Source of the DNA: Zygnema circumcarinatum
Lineage: Eukaryota > Streptophyta > Zygnematophyceae > Zygnematales > Zygnemataceae
NCBI GenBank assembly: GCA_037447605.1
Contig: CM074806.1
Location: 4,011,755-4,075,754 of the forward strand
DNA: 64,000 bases
Direction: 5' to 3'
In this document: in pieces, positions 45,768 to 58,474 of the stretch
How the letters are laid out: every line of letters begins with the position of its first letter
How positions within the stretch are numbered: position 1 is the first letter of the stretch
Position numbers and translations under genes: made by a program
The notes under the pieces: generated by a model
What the model saw: the letters and a program-made list of their open reading frames with translations, nothing else
What the model was told of the DNA's origin: nothing
The model's database searches: none

Positions 45768-48700
45768 CTAAAACACCGATGCCAATTGGGTGTATGAAGC
45801 CTTCAAAAGGGCGAGACTTTCGTCGACGATCGCATCGAGCATGCCTTGCAGGGGATTGTCCATGTCGACAGTGAAGGTTGTAGACAAGTCGGTCCCCGCC
45901 ATTACTAAGCTTACAGATCCTCCAACAGAAACTGTGGCTGGTGTCATTTCAAAGTTGAAGGAAAGCGAGGTCAAGGCGAAGTAGCTGTCGTTCTCCAAGC
46001 TATGTGTGATGTTGAGGATGGTGTCGAGGACGCTGTCAAGCTCATCGAAGGTTTTATCCACCGCATTCTGCAACGCAGGACGAATCCAACACCAATTTCA
46101 GCGTGGAGAATTACTTCCCGGGCCGCAGACAAACGAAGCCGCTCTCTGATCACCCGACTGTTTGCATGCATGCAAGCTCGTCCCCCACTCCCCACACATA
46201 CACCATATTGCGCCTTTCCCACACACTCTCCTCCCCTTCCCCCTCCCCCTCCCCCTCCCCAAGCTTTCATGTTCACAGCTTGTGCTCCAGGACCACTCCC
46301 AACGACTGATCCAAAGAGCCAAGCACTCCATCCCATCACCCCTCCCACCCTCCCCTCCACGCACCTGCACCTGCACATGCACATGCACGCACATGCACAT
46401 GCACATGCACATGCACGCACATGCACATGCACATGCACCTGCACATGCACATGCACCTGCACATGCACATGCACCTGCACCTGCACCTGCACTCGCACTC
46501 CCACCCACCTGCGCTGCAACGAGCGAGCTGTTGGCCGCCTTGAGCGCCGTCCCTGCCGCGTTGACAGCGGCCGCCTCCGCCCCGTCCAGCACGCTGTTCG
46601 CGACCCCCTGCGCGGCCTCCAATGCGCCGTTGGCCGCCCTCAGGGCGCCCGCCAGCGCCCCCTCCAGGACCGCGTCCGCAGCCTCCTCCGCCGCGCTCAC
46701 AGCGGCCGAGGCCGCCGCGAGCGCTGCGGCCTCCGTACCGTTCAGTACGGCGGAGACCGCGCCCTGGGCTTTGGTCAGGGTGGTCTGGGCAGCACTTAGG
46801 GTTTTGCCCACGGCAGAGGAGAGGACGTTGTTCAGGAGGTATTGGGCGGCGTCCAGGGCGAGGTCGCCGGTTGCTTTGGCGGCTTGAAGGATGGGGAGTT
46901 CGGCGGCGTATTGGCAGTAGCAGCAGAAGCAGACGTCGCAGCCCCAGATGCAGAGTTTTTGGCAGTTGCAGGTGTTGTCTTGGCCCTTGGTGATCATACT
47001 CTGCAGGTTGTTGACGGTGAGTTTTGCGGCTGCGAGTTGCTGGTTGCAAGATATGGAGAAGTTGTTGTAGCTGCATGAGGAGGAGAAAGGGAGAATACGG
47101 AGGATGAGTGAGAAAGTTGAGATTGTTGGATAAAGATTGACAGATGTGAGGGGAGAGGGAAACAGCATATGGTCGTTCGGGAAATGGAGAACGCCGATAA
47201 GCATCATGCTTTCATGTTTAAAAATCATGGGAAAGTGTGACGACTTTAGGAAAGGGTACTCACTTATCTTGAGCAGCTTCCAAAATGTTGGAAGCATCGT
47301 TCAAAATTTTAGTGGCCTTTGCATATGCATCGTCAAAAGCCGTTTCTGCCTCTGCTTCCGCCAATTTCACCGTTGCTAAAACATCCTTTACCTTTGCATC
47401 AGCTGCATCAAAGATAGCCTGCGCTGCAAGGACTGTTGTTTGAGCAGTCTCATACTCTGCATTTATCTGAGAAAAACACCAACAACTTCTTATCAGAAGG
47501 ATTGCATTCAGTTTAAAAGTTCATGATCACAAGGGAAGACTCTCCTTGCATTATGTTAGCCATCATAGACATGTGACAAAATACCGCCTTGAGGAGTTGC
47601 TTTCTAGTTACTTGCCTTTGCTTGCGCTGCATCAAAATCTGCTTCAGCTTCTGCGAGAGCATTTTCAGCCGCCTGTAGCTCGGCCTCTTGCTGTGCAATA
47701 AACTCGTCGGCAGACGCTTCAGTGGAGTTCAGGACGCTCGCCAGTTTCTTTACTGATGCTTCAATTGCACCGAGCTGAGAGGTGATGGGTGCGAGCACTA
47801 AGCCTCGCAAGATCTGCAGGAGAACCAATGATTTGGGTCCCCATTAGATTCAATAGTTTCCCAGCGGCGATATTTATAGTCTATCGTACAAAATGTTCTA
47901 GACCGGATTGACGTACATTCTTTTATAATTTCAAATGGTATCTCTTTTTGTACTTTAAAATCATTGAGTAAACGGCGGCATATGAAGGCACACACATTGC
48001 ACTTGCACAGAATGATCGGTGGTGGAAAGTTCGGCACTCACATCAGAGAGTACTGTTGTATTTACAGTAACAGCAAAAATAGTACTTTGGCCGTATGGCC
48101 CGAGGAAGAGCTCCACTGTCGTTGGAAGCACTGAGAAGAGATTCACTTCTCCCGTTACAAACAGCCCCTCGGGCACCACTTGGGGGGACTCGATGTCTTC
48201 GGCCGAAAAGGAAATTGAAGCGCTTGGAACGACAAGGTTGAAGGCCCCCAAGTCTACGCTGATGCCCAACTGCCCGAGCGCAGCTTGAAGGGAGAACGAT
48301 TGCACCTCCATCAGCAGTGCCGATGGGGCAGGCAAAGTTCTCAAGTCGTACACTATCAGTTGCGTCGCATTCATCCCCAGAATGGACTCCTGCATCGGGG
48401 AGGAGTGGGGGTGGAGAGAGAGTGATAGAGAGTGAGAGTGAGTGAGAGAGAGGGTTGAGTACAACAGTGCATTGGAATTTCCCAGGAAGGTTCAAGAATA
48501 GACAAGGGGTCTACACTCCTTTGTGAGACTAAAAATCTTTCAACGTTGATTTCTCTCACCTGTGCCATCAGTGCAATGTCGAGATCACCGCTGTTGACAT
48601 CGAGAGTTGCTTGGAGCTCGAAGTCGCTGATGGCAATAAACGGAAACAGAGGCAGAGAATACGTCGTCAAGCATGTGGCGGTGATGGTCAACGTTGTCTC

Positions 48701-49995
48701 ACTCTCTTCGAGGACCATGGCGGCTCCCACAAAGAAATCCAGAGAGCTTTCAACGCCGGGGAGGGCAACCCCAATAGTGAAGTTTCCACCGAGCGTGATG
48801 CTCTCAGTTGCGCTGTCGAGGTCCAGATCGAATGCGATCACTGAGAAAGGCGGAAAAAAAAAACGAAGGGGGTCATTTATTTGATGATACCTCCGACCGG
48901 TTAAGATTCAAACGATGAGTATTTCAAAAGGTTGAGATCTGCTGTTTCAATGAAATATTTGACAGAAAGTGGAGGGCTTACAGCCAGGGCCTGTGAAGGG
49001 CTCAGGAAGAGTTAGGAGCCATTTCTTGGAGGTCCCAAAATTGATTCCATTAATCGCATCAGCTGTGAGCAAGATGTCGCTTGAATCAACTCCGAGAAGC
49101 GAGAGTGCCTGCATCAATCCATCCAATTCATTGATAATATGAGCAACCGAGTATGATGAGCGTTGACATGGAATATTTGGAGGCGCGTTAAAGTGCAAAG
49201 GACCTTAAAAACTTCAGCTTTGTGCTCATGACCATTTACGGCTGTAACGGAATGATTCAAGAAATGGAGAGAGAGACATAGGAAGAAGGTGCTATCAAAT
49301 CCGAAGGAACAAGAAGCAAAGTAAGCAGGATCAAATAAAAAACTCACATTTGTTAACACTGTGCTGCTATTCATGTTGGGCTCCGCAGTGATACTGAAAT
49401 TTGAACCTGCTGCATAGCTCATAGAGACATCGGAGAAGATAAAAGGATCAAGAAACTTGAAAAGGAACTCCGGAGTTCCAGGGAAAAGTCCTCTCAGGAC
49501 GCTGCTAAGATTCACATCTTCAGCAGTCAACGAAGCAGTGAGGTTGTTTCCCGATCCACCGTATGTGAACGCCGTCTGAAAACATCAAGAATATGAAACA
49601 TGCATGTGCAAGGTTAAATAGCTGCCATACTTTCTCCATTCAAGCCCTTGGTACTATCTGGAACAATCATCTAATGAGCTAACAAGCAGATTCCACCCAA
49701 GCACATGCACGTGATGCGGCGGCCGGCAAAGAAACTTGCCTGTAATTCAATGTCAAAAAGTGTCGCATTGAAAGTCCCTTGCAGCCCCACATTTGCAATG
49801 GCTGCTAGAGAGACTCCCTCCGTAGTGAAGTTCTTCAAAGCGGGGATAGGCTGCCATGGTCCGTACACCTGCAGTCCAACAATCTCTGGATCAGTCTTAA
49901 GTTTTCTTATTGAAGGTCCAGCGTCAACCGAGCCGTCTTCAACTTGTGTGTGTCGTTAGAGAAGTTGGAGTGAGCGAGTGTGTGAGAGAGAGAGA

Positions 49996-50043
<48 letters not shown>

Positions 50044-53000
50044 CTTACCGTGAGCTGGACGGAGCTCGAGCCAGCAATGACGAGGCCAATTGAGTTGTTG
50101 ACAAGGCCGATCTCGGGAATGGAGGCGACCATGTTCACACGCAGAGATGCTGGGAGCTCTGTTCCATCGTCCATTTGGAAGCCTGGAAATTCAAAGTCAA
50201 ACAAAGGAAACACCCTTCTTGTTAGATCTTTTTATATCCGATAAATCTCGAAGTTCAGATCGTCCAACGCAACGAGCTAGAGCAATTGCCCATACTGTTC
50301 TCGTCCTCCCTCTCTTCTCCTCCCTCTGCCCGCTTCTCTCTTTCCTCCCTCAATCGGCCCTTTCTCACATTACAGTGGCGAAGAGAGAGGCAGGCTATAC
50401 CTGGAGATGAGATGTAGAGAATGGAGGGATTGCTGAAAGTCATGAACGTATCATCGAGAGGCCAATTGAAGCCCACACGTGTCGCGAGCATTCCCACGGT
50501 CCAAAAACCGTTGAGGCCAACGCTCAGCATTCGCAGGCCGTTCAAGCTGTCAAACACGGCTGGGAGAGAGAGAGAGAGATTCCCTCCAACCTTTCAGTAC
50601 TGAGATGACGGCTTGCAAACTGAAAGACATCCGCCCTACATTGGATGCTAAGCAGTGCGAGGGGTGCAGGGACCAAGGAATAACGAACAAGGCAAGGGAA
50701 GGATTGAAGGAAGTTAGCAAAGAGAGAGAGAGAGAGAGAGTGTGAGAGAGAGAGGAGGGGGGGGGGAGAGATCATCAGTAGGATGTGTGTGTGGCGTACC
50801 TCGAGTTGTGAGAGTGGCGGTATCTGATTTAGAGGAGGGAGGTGCGGGCAATGAGAGGCCGGTGAGAGAGTTGATGCTGCTGTCGAAGGCGGAGAGGAGG
50901 AACATCCCCTGCGAGGTCGCGAAGGACATGTCCACAAAGCTCGTGTTCGTGGTTTGGTTCAGAGTGTACGTCACAGAGGCCGTCGTCAGCCACGAGGTGA
51001 CGTTGTCGATCGGACCGAGCTGCAAAGGGGAGGAGTAATAGGACCCACCCAAAACAAAAGAAGAGGGAGGAAAAAAGTCAGTTGTGGGAAGAGAAAACAG
51101 AAGCTATGAATGACAACAAGTGTGTATTCTAGTCTATGAGTTGACGCCGTAAAGGATGTTGACTTGGTCATAGCAGTTTGCATGCAAGGAGAAACATGCG
51201 GTTGAATGTCTCTCACATGGGTCATCTCGCCCACTCGCTCACCTTGAGCCTGAGCCATGGATCGTTGATGGCAATGAGCTGCTTGAGCAGGCCCGACCCG
51301 GTCAGAGAGGAGGGAGAGGGGAGGGGGTCAGCGAGGGAGGGGATGTTCAGAGCTAATGTCCAGTTGCCATCATAGGCCATGGCTCCTGAAATAGTCACAA
51401 GGTCACTTGTGTTGGTGGTGGAGGTAGTCGTTGCAACATCTTGGAAGGGGTTCAGAGCAGCCGTTAAAGCTGCGTCTCCCGGAAGGCCTAAAATCTGACT
51501 TGTTCGTGGAGTTACTCGGGCGGAGGAGAGCTGAATTTTTGCATAGCTAAGCGTTGCCTGGTAGATATCATTGCTGGTAAGGGGATGAGTGGCGGATTCA
51601 ATGAGAGAGGAGACGGAGGCAATCGTTTTGCTTGCGCCGGCGAGTTTGTCGAGCACGAGAGTGATGTCAGCTTCAAGGATTTGGCCGAACATGCTCCTGC
51701 AGTTGCTCATAGAGAGGAGAAGGGCAAGAGAGAAGGAGGGAGGGAGGGAGGGAGTGAGTTAGAAACCTCCAATTTGCTGTGCTGCCTGAATCGGTTCAGG
51801 GTGATAATGTGTTCAAGCTGTTGCAGCTATGTTCAGTTCATGAAGAAGATGGGAGGAGTTTTAGAAATGCTTGAAATGGAGCGGAGTTGAGAGGAAGGAT
51901 GTGAGTGGTAAACCCAAAGGAAAGTCTCTCACCAGGAGACGCTTGTGTTGGGCGGCGGCAGAGGACCACAGGTAGACCACATCGGGTTTTCTGCATGGAG
52001 CAGAAGAGGGGAGAGTTAAGAGCATGTGAGGAAAGTAAGCGGGATGGGAGATAAGCGGGGAACGACAGGGAGCGAGTGGGGGGGACGGGGTGAGAAGGGT
52101 AGGGAGAGAACGAGACTGTGGGGGACGGGGGGAGAGAGTGGGAGTGAGGGAGAGGAAGGGCGAAATAGAGAGAGGGGCGGGGAGAGGGAGTGCCTGTGGG
52201 GGACGGGAAGAGAGGGGAGGGGTGAGGGAGAGGGAGGGGGCGAGAGAGAGAGGGGCGGGGAGAGGGAGTGCCTGTGGGGGACGGGAAGAGAGGGGAGGGG
52301 TGAGGGAGAGGGAGGGGGCGAGAGAGAGAGGGGCGGGGAGAGGGAGTGCCTGTGGGGGACGGGAAGAGAGGGGAGGGGTGAGGGAGAGGGAGGGGGCGAG
52401 AGAGAGAGGGGCGGGGAGAGGGAGAGGCTGTGGGGGACGGGGAGAGAGAAGGGGGGTGGAGTGGAAGAGAGGAAGGGAGAGAGGGGCGGGGAGAGGGAGT
52501 GCCTGTGGGGGACGGGAAGAGAGGGGAGGGGTGAGGGAGAGGGAGGGGGCGAGAGAGAGAGGGGCGGGGAGAGGGAGAGGCTGTGGGGGACGGGGAGTGA
52601 AGGGGGGTGAGGGAGAGGAAGGCGGGAAGTGGAAGAGGGCCAGAGAGAGCGAGACAATGTAAGGTACGGAAGAGACAGGTAGAGAGACAAAGAACAACTA
52701 AGGGAGAGGGAAAGCGAAAAGCGAGGACAGTTGATGCAGAAAGAGACGGGAAAGTGGCGGGGGAGAAGGAAATGAATGACCGACAATTTCTGAAGTTAAA
52801 CTAATTTTCAGCCTCTTTTTCCGAGTGAGCTTGCTTATGGAAAAGTACTCACTGTTCATCTTGACGACCTCCTTCACTGCGACTATGGTCTGATTGGTTC
52901 CGTCGGCCGCCGTGTAACTGACCGTCTCCGGAATCTGAGCATAGAGCCGCATGATGCCCCACGCGGCGTCCCATACTCCCACAAACTGCGCCACAGTTCC

Positions 53001-54000
53001 GTGATCCGATAACGGAAACACGTCGACACATGTGCCGTTGATAGTGGCGTTCGCCCTCAAGTAGGCCTCGGAGACGTTCGCAGGGACGCTGCCCGGGTCG
53101 ATGTGGGCGATGCGGATGGCGGTGATGGTGCCGATGCTGTTCACAACGTAGTTCCATGCGAGCGTGCTGTTGACTTGCTGTTCCGTTATCATTAACGGAG
53201 GAGTGGTGGTGGTAGTGTTGTACACGACAGGGATGGTGAGGTAGGAGCTGATCTCATACGACTGAGGGGGGTCGGCACCTGCATTGCATTGCATTGCAGT
53301 GCAGTGCCCGGATTAAAAATGAGATCAAAATTAAAACTGACACGACCGAAGATTAAGATTAAAGTTAAAACGAGCAATGAGTGCTTTATTCATATTAAGT
53401 TAATTATTTTAATGCTTAGTTTTAAATTTTATTAAAAATTAAGCGTAAAACAGCTTATATATCGAAGCACACACCTGTAATGTCTTCCCAGTTGGGGATG
53501 CTCTGAACCCCCAAAGCGTAGGCGGGGAGGTTCGAACTGCTGACCACCGCCGCGCTGCCGACCTGCACTTTGTAGGCCGTCCCGCGGCCCTCCGCCGTGA
53601 CGTCACCATCCTCGTCGCTCGCCTCGCGGTACCCGAGGGAGACGTACGCCGTCGTCTCGTCGTCAGATTCATTGAACCCGGTCAGGCTCGGGGGCGCGTC
53701 CAGGAGGTGCTGCACGAGGAAGGCCTGCGGGTCCTTGAGGAGGATGCTGGCGAGCTTGAGGAGGGCGCAGGGGGGGGAGAGAGGGAGGGGGTCTATGGCG
53801 GCGGAGGAGTAGTTGAGGGTCTGCGTGCAGTTGGAGGTGGAGAGGAGGCGGCGAGCGGGGAGGCGGGAGGGGCGGAGGATGCAGCTGCTGAAGGGGCAGG
53901 GACGGGCAGAGGAGGAGGGGAGGGAGGAGAGGAGGGAGAGAGCGAGGAGGGAGAGGGAGAGGAGGGAGAGGAGGCGGGAGGGTCCGGCAGAGGGCGCCAT
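45768..54000 (-). CDS. Large secreted multi-exon protein of unknown family
   Basis: I do not recognise this protein. About 16 exons give roughly 1,400 residues. Exon 1 (53475-54000) starts [11 protein letters not shown] with a clear signal peptide. Exon 2 (52853-53278) and a short exon (about 51934-51990) follow. Further exons lie near 51249-51694, 50807-51022, 50402-50560, 50049-50185, 49741-49868, 49349-49575, 48978-49110, 48560-48840, 48041-48390, 47632-47815, 47265-47468, 46510-47070 and 45768-46073 (stop at 45768). The first two thirds are beta-strand-like, with many N-x-S/T sites (VNSTLAW, INGTC, NQTI, FNAT, NNLT). Then come Ala/Glu/Asp-rich coiled coils ([20 protein letters not shown]) and a cysteine cluster [19 protein letters not shown]. 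An Ala-rich repeat and a final beta-like domain follow. Secreted, glycosylated and possibly a wall or extracellular-matrix protein (inference). Internal exon ends are approximate. Confidence 0.68.
46363..46500. repeat. CACATG/CACCTG hexamer microsatellite
   Basis: About 20 tandem 6-bp units alternating ATGCAC and CTGCAC in an intron of the large secreted gene. It creates spurious His/Val/Cys/Ala repeat frames on both strands. Confidence 0.9.
49986..50041 (-). repeat. (GA)n tract just after a donor site
   Basis: GA repeat on the plus strand, immediately downstream in transcript sense of the exon ending near 50049. It is CT on the sense strand of the large secreted gene. Confidence 0.9.
52100..52610 (-). 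repeat. 78-bp minisatellite, about six copies
   Basis: The anchor TGCCTGTGGGGGACGG (or its AGGCTG variant) recurs at about 52191, 52269, 52347, 52425, 52500 and 52578. Spacings are 78, 78, 78, 75 and 78 bp. The unit is nearly all purine on the plus strand and lies in an intron of the large secreted gene. Because 78 is divisible by three, long Gly/Arg/Glu open frames appear in several frames; these are artefacts. Confidence 0.92.
53279..53307. repeat. (GCATT)n run at a splice acceptor
   Basis: Pentamer repeats end exactly at the acceptor of exon 52853-53278. The sense strand reads TGCAA repeats ending TGCAG. Confidence 0.7.
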
Positions 54001-56022
54001 GGTGGAGTGGGAAGGAGGGGGGAGGGTGAGGAGGAGGGTAGCAAGAGAGAAGGAGTGGGAGAGGGTGAGGGAGTGGGAGAGGGAGTGGGAGGGAGAGGAA
54101 GGGGGAGGGAGAGGGAGAGACGGCGATGGAGAGGGAGGGCGACGGGGAGGCCTATATCGTCAGTGAGGGCAAGGAGTGAGGCCGCACGTGCGAGCGCTCT
54201 GATTGGCCCGCGTGGGATCGTCCTCGCGGCGGCTCGCCATTGGCCGCCGACGCTCGGCGGCGCTGGATCTGTCGGTGGGCGGATTTGGGTGTCGCTCCGA
54301 GAGAGAATTTTGGTATTAGAGAAATGTGGAGTTCTTTCGATTAATATGGCCGTCGATTTTAAAAATCGGACGGCGGACGTGTGCCGAAACATTAGTGGGA
54401 TTTGTGGGAGCCAAAATGCAATTTGTTGTCTGGAGATTCTGAACTAGAATTGGGAACGGCTTTTCAAGGAGATTGCAACTATCGGTTCCGGTATGTGATT
54501 GGCCCGTTCAATGGACCAACGATGATTGAACCCTTTGTCCCGTAGTTACTATAAGACAGTTTAGGTTCCGTGCGAAACATCGAAGATGTGGATGTCGTTT
54601 GTACGGCATGTCGGTTTGCAGATGTGAGAGGACAAAGGCGGCCGTTGATTGGCCATGACCCAGCCATCGATTTTGAACATAACAGGAAAAAAGAAAAAGC
54701 AAAATCTTTCGATCAGATCGTTCAAATTTGGTAGCAATAATGTCGTTGCAATAAGTCACAAGGATTGTCGTTTTGTCGTGTAGGGATCTGGATATGCTGG
54801 ACCAATGATTTGTCTTTATCCAATTCAGATTGCACAAAACGACAAGTCAGCGGTACGAAAGGAGATCTGCGCGGCAGAGCCCTTCGCTTTGATTGGCCGG
54901 TACTCGCCGGTCCTACGTGGAAAGAATCTGGAATGTCCGAAACACGACAAAAATGGGTGCCGTACGATTCCTGCGACTGCGCGGTACCTGCCGTTCGATG
55001 CGGTTCAAGGTAGCGTAAAATAAGGACCTTCTTACGGTACGGCAGAGTTGAAACACACGCTGGCTGGTGACACGGAACACGGTCGGAAGGAACGGGACAA
55101 GAAGGAATGGGGGCTCCTCTGTCGCCCGACTTGTGGGGTGGTGCCACGTGGCGCCGAGTAGGCAGCCTACCGACATTTCGCGCATGTCGTTTTCTGGAGG
55201 AGGCGAGCGCTGATTGGCTGAGATCCTCGCGAGTGGCCCTGTCCGTACAGGGCGCGGGCCCATAAATAACGCCGTGTCGACCTTCTCCTCCCCCTTCTCT
55301 GAGTCGCTGTCTTCCCTCTCACTGTCCCTCCAAGCCTCTGCCTCCCCCTGTGTTGTTCGATAAACTACGAAGCGCCCTGACTCCAATTTTCAATTGTTTT
55401 ATCTTTCAACTTGGCATCTTACCGACCGGCATTATCGAAAGGCGAAGGCTGCGTTAGGAGGGTTATGACTTGTAGCTTGTTCCCAACATTGCCTTCACAT
55501 TGAAGCGGGTATTTCCAGTTGGAGCCCCCCCAGAACCCCCCTCCCTGGTGGGATGGTTCCCATGCCCATTGCCTTCCTCAAGCAGAGTGACAACAGTGGC
55601 GAAATCATCTCGAAGCTGAGTTGTGTGGCACAAAGAATGGCATCTCGGCAGACTCATTTTGGGGAAACTGAAGCACTCCAAGGAGGGAATGTTCACGAAG
55701 TAGTTCATCGTTAAAAACACAGTTTAATAAGAGAGTGTTCTTTTGTACAGTAAAAGAACGGAAATCTATAACTATTTTCATAGCACGGAACACAGTCAAA
55801 ACAACAAACACAAAATCTGTCCATCCCATACGTGCTTTCACCTATGCAGTTTTCCCTCAGTTCCATACAAGAGAGATGGATGCTCAATACGCAAATAAAC
55901 AATGCTTCTTTACAAACCCTCTTCGCCTCTCAAAAGAAAAGGAAAAAGGGGAGGAACTACAGTAAGGAAAAGGAGAGGAGAGCAGAAGATTCCGAGGAAG
56001 AAATTGCGTCAAGTTAAACCCT
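54001..56022. promoter_or_regulatory. Upstream region of the large secreted gene; 3' flank of the D27-CcdA gene
   Basis: From 54200 to 55216 there are six ATTGG (CCAAT on the other strand) sites, most in the context GATTGGCC, at about 54202, 54239, 54498, 54648, 54892 and 55212. GTAC cores lie at about 54853, 54901, 54955, 54983, 55037 and 55246, and a G-box at 55143-55150. The part from about 55450 to 56022 is the likely 3' region of the D27-CcdA gene. No coding region was recognised. Confidence 0.5.
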
Positions 56023-58436
56023 TCACATGAGCATGCCGCCCATCCCCGGCTCGGGGAAGACTCGAGTCAACAGCGAGTACATGCCGCCGCCCACCAAGAA
56101 GACTCCACTGCAAAAGTACCCATATTTTATCAAGCACAAAAAAAATCTCAGTAAATTCCGACTCAAATCATGGCGTAACCCTAAAAACTTCACATTGGCA
56201 GGGCCTTAGATTTTCCTTCGGTTTGAGCTTCAGCGCCGTAACTACATCACATTTCCGGATGGAAGTTCCAACTAAGAACTGCCAACCTTCTCATCAGGCA
56301 ACCTATATAGATCGCTCCTTTTAGGTCAGGGATAGAGCCACCATCTCACCTGGTTGGGTTGATCCATTTTGAGTACTGACGGAGCGAAAGGATTCTCTAC
56401 ACAATCGTTTTCCAACCAGCACAAAATAGAGTAGGTCAAGATTTCACGCTAGCTCCCATAAAAAAAAAAAAACCAACCGAAAGAGACTCCTTACAGGTAC
56501 ACCCATCACTCCCTCCCTCACACATCGTTGTGCTCTCACCTTGAGTGCTCCCGTGAAGGAGGCAGCGAGGAGGAGAGGTGCCACGTATCCTGTCGTATAT
56601 GCGAGCAGCAGTGCAGCTCCCACCGCCGGATCCTACCACATAGAACGCCCAGTTCTGTTAGAGCCAGCACAGAAACGGCCGTTCCAAGCTAAGGAGAGAG
56701 GGGAGGCTCGTGGGAGAGGGAGTTAGAGAGCGGGGAGTGGGGGGGGGGAGGGAGCGAGGAAGGGAGGGAGGGGGAGGGAGAGAGAGAGAGAGAGAGACGC
56801 GAGAGGGATGGATGGTACATATGTCGACATACTTCGGTCGACGCTACATACGCCAAAAGTGATGCAAGGACGGGCGTGCTACAGGGAGAGGCTGCGAGAG
56901 CAAAAGTCAAACCCGCCAAATACGTCTGGACACCTGTAACAAGCGCGGGTCGTATAAGGTCAAAGAAGTCAACGGGGTCAACGAGGTCAACGAGGTCAAC
57001 CTTCCTGGCTCAGACCACTGCCCAAGTTGGCACACTCAAAAGGAGACCATTTCAGGGTTTGAACCCGCGACCTGAGGGAAGATCGGCAGCCGCCGTCCTC
57101 GGATCGAAGTTTCCGAAAAACGATGGGAGCTGCAGAGGTACAACCTGAACCCCAAACCTCGTCCAATCCTTTCTTTTTACTTATTTGTTCATTATTCGGC
57201 ACACCCATGAGCAGCAAAATGCCCACCGATTCTTTCACTTCACTTCGTGTCAAAACTAGGGTTTTTTTTTTGAAGAATAGTACCTGAAGCAGATTTAGAC
57301 CCATTAGTATGGCGATGCAGGAAACTGCAATGGGAAGTCCGGGTCCTATTTGGCCATAGGCTTTGCCGGCCAAAGAGGCGGCGATACCCAGACCTGCTAA
57401 AGTGGTAGCTAGGCCAAAAGTGAAGGAGAGGGAGTCTCCCACAAGCTGGGAGAGGAATTTCAGGTTTGGAAAAACCCAGAAGGAAAAAAAGGGGCGGGAA
57501 GAGTCAGGTGAAAGAGTGGAATACGACCTTTTTTTTGCGATTAAGCACCACGGTTCTATGTTTGGTTCTGCGCTGTTTGAACATTTGGAACGGAAGAGAG
57601 GGCAAAGGTGATCACCTGCATTCGGCTTTTCCCTGCTTCATATCCGCCTGGTTTAGACCCACATCCCAGATCCTTCTGACAATTGTGAGAGAGAAGATAA
57701 AGAGAGAGAGAGAGGGAGAGCGAGAGAGAAAGAGAACGATTACGAGAAAGAGAAAAAGGGAGAGGGAGAAAGAGAGAGAGAGAGAGAGTACCTATGTAGC
57801 CGATGGTGAGAGGGAGAACGCTGAGAGTGCAGGGAGAGAGGCTGGTCACAAGACCGGCTCCCAAAATTACGCCCACACTGCATCCACACAACACTTGACC
57901 CAAAAAAGAAAAGGGGGGGAGGGGGCCAAAAAAGTTTTGTTTGTGCTTCTGCTTCTGGACCAAAGATGAAAGTAGTTTCTTGAGAGGCAAATTCAGTTTG
58001 TGTTTAAATACCACCAATGGACGGTGCAATTCGGGCAGTGTTCCATTGTTGAGAAAAGAAATTGAGTTTATGTCAACATTATGCCATTGAAAGTGAACAC
58101 TTGAATACATCTGAATGTGGGACAAATGAAATTTTACCTTGTGAAGGTCAAGCCGGAGGCGAGCTGTGATTGGACGACATCGTTTGCCTGCTGCCCGGCT
58201 GCAAACAGAACTTCCCCAATATTGTCGCTTAAAGAAGAATCCGCGATTTCTGTCAAAAAAATTCCGCTTCCATGCCCGGTCTGAACAGCAGACACACAAA
58301 TGCATACGAACTGTAAGCAAAAAAAACAAACAAATAGAACTGAGGAACTTCGACTGATCCATTTTGGTCGTCATAGAACATAGAACTAGAAACATGCTTA
58401 ACGTGATATGTGTGCCTATGTGTGTGTGTGCGAGAG

Positions 58437-58474
<38 letters not shown>

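Noticed and set aside
46098-47297. A 399-codon minus-strand frame read as one exon
   Set aside because: Only about 46510-47070 looks coding. The rest runs through the hexamer microsatellite and a C-rich tract, giving Cys/Ala/Val repeats.
52016-52786. Long Gly/Arg/Glu and Pro/Leu/Ser repeat frames
   Set aside because: They arise from the 78-bp minisatellite, whose length is a multiple of three. Flanking exons of the large secreted gene join across it.
57790-57800. Joining the CcdA exon 57792-57877 to an acceptor at about 57675
   Set aside because: That acceptor gives a frame with an early stop. The acceptor leaving exon 57616-57647 restores phase and the family pattern [11 protein letters not shown].
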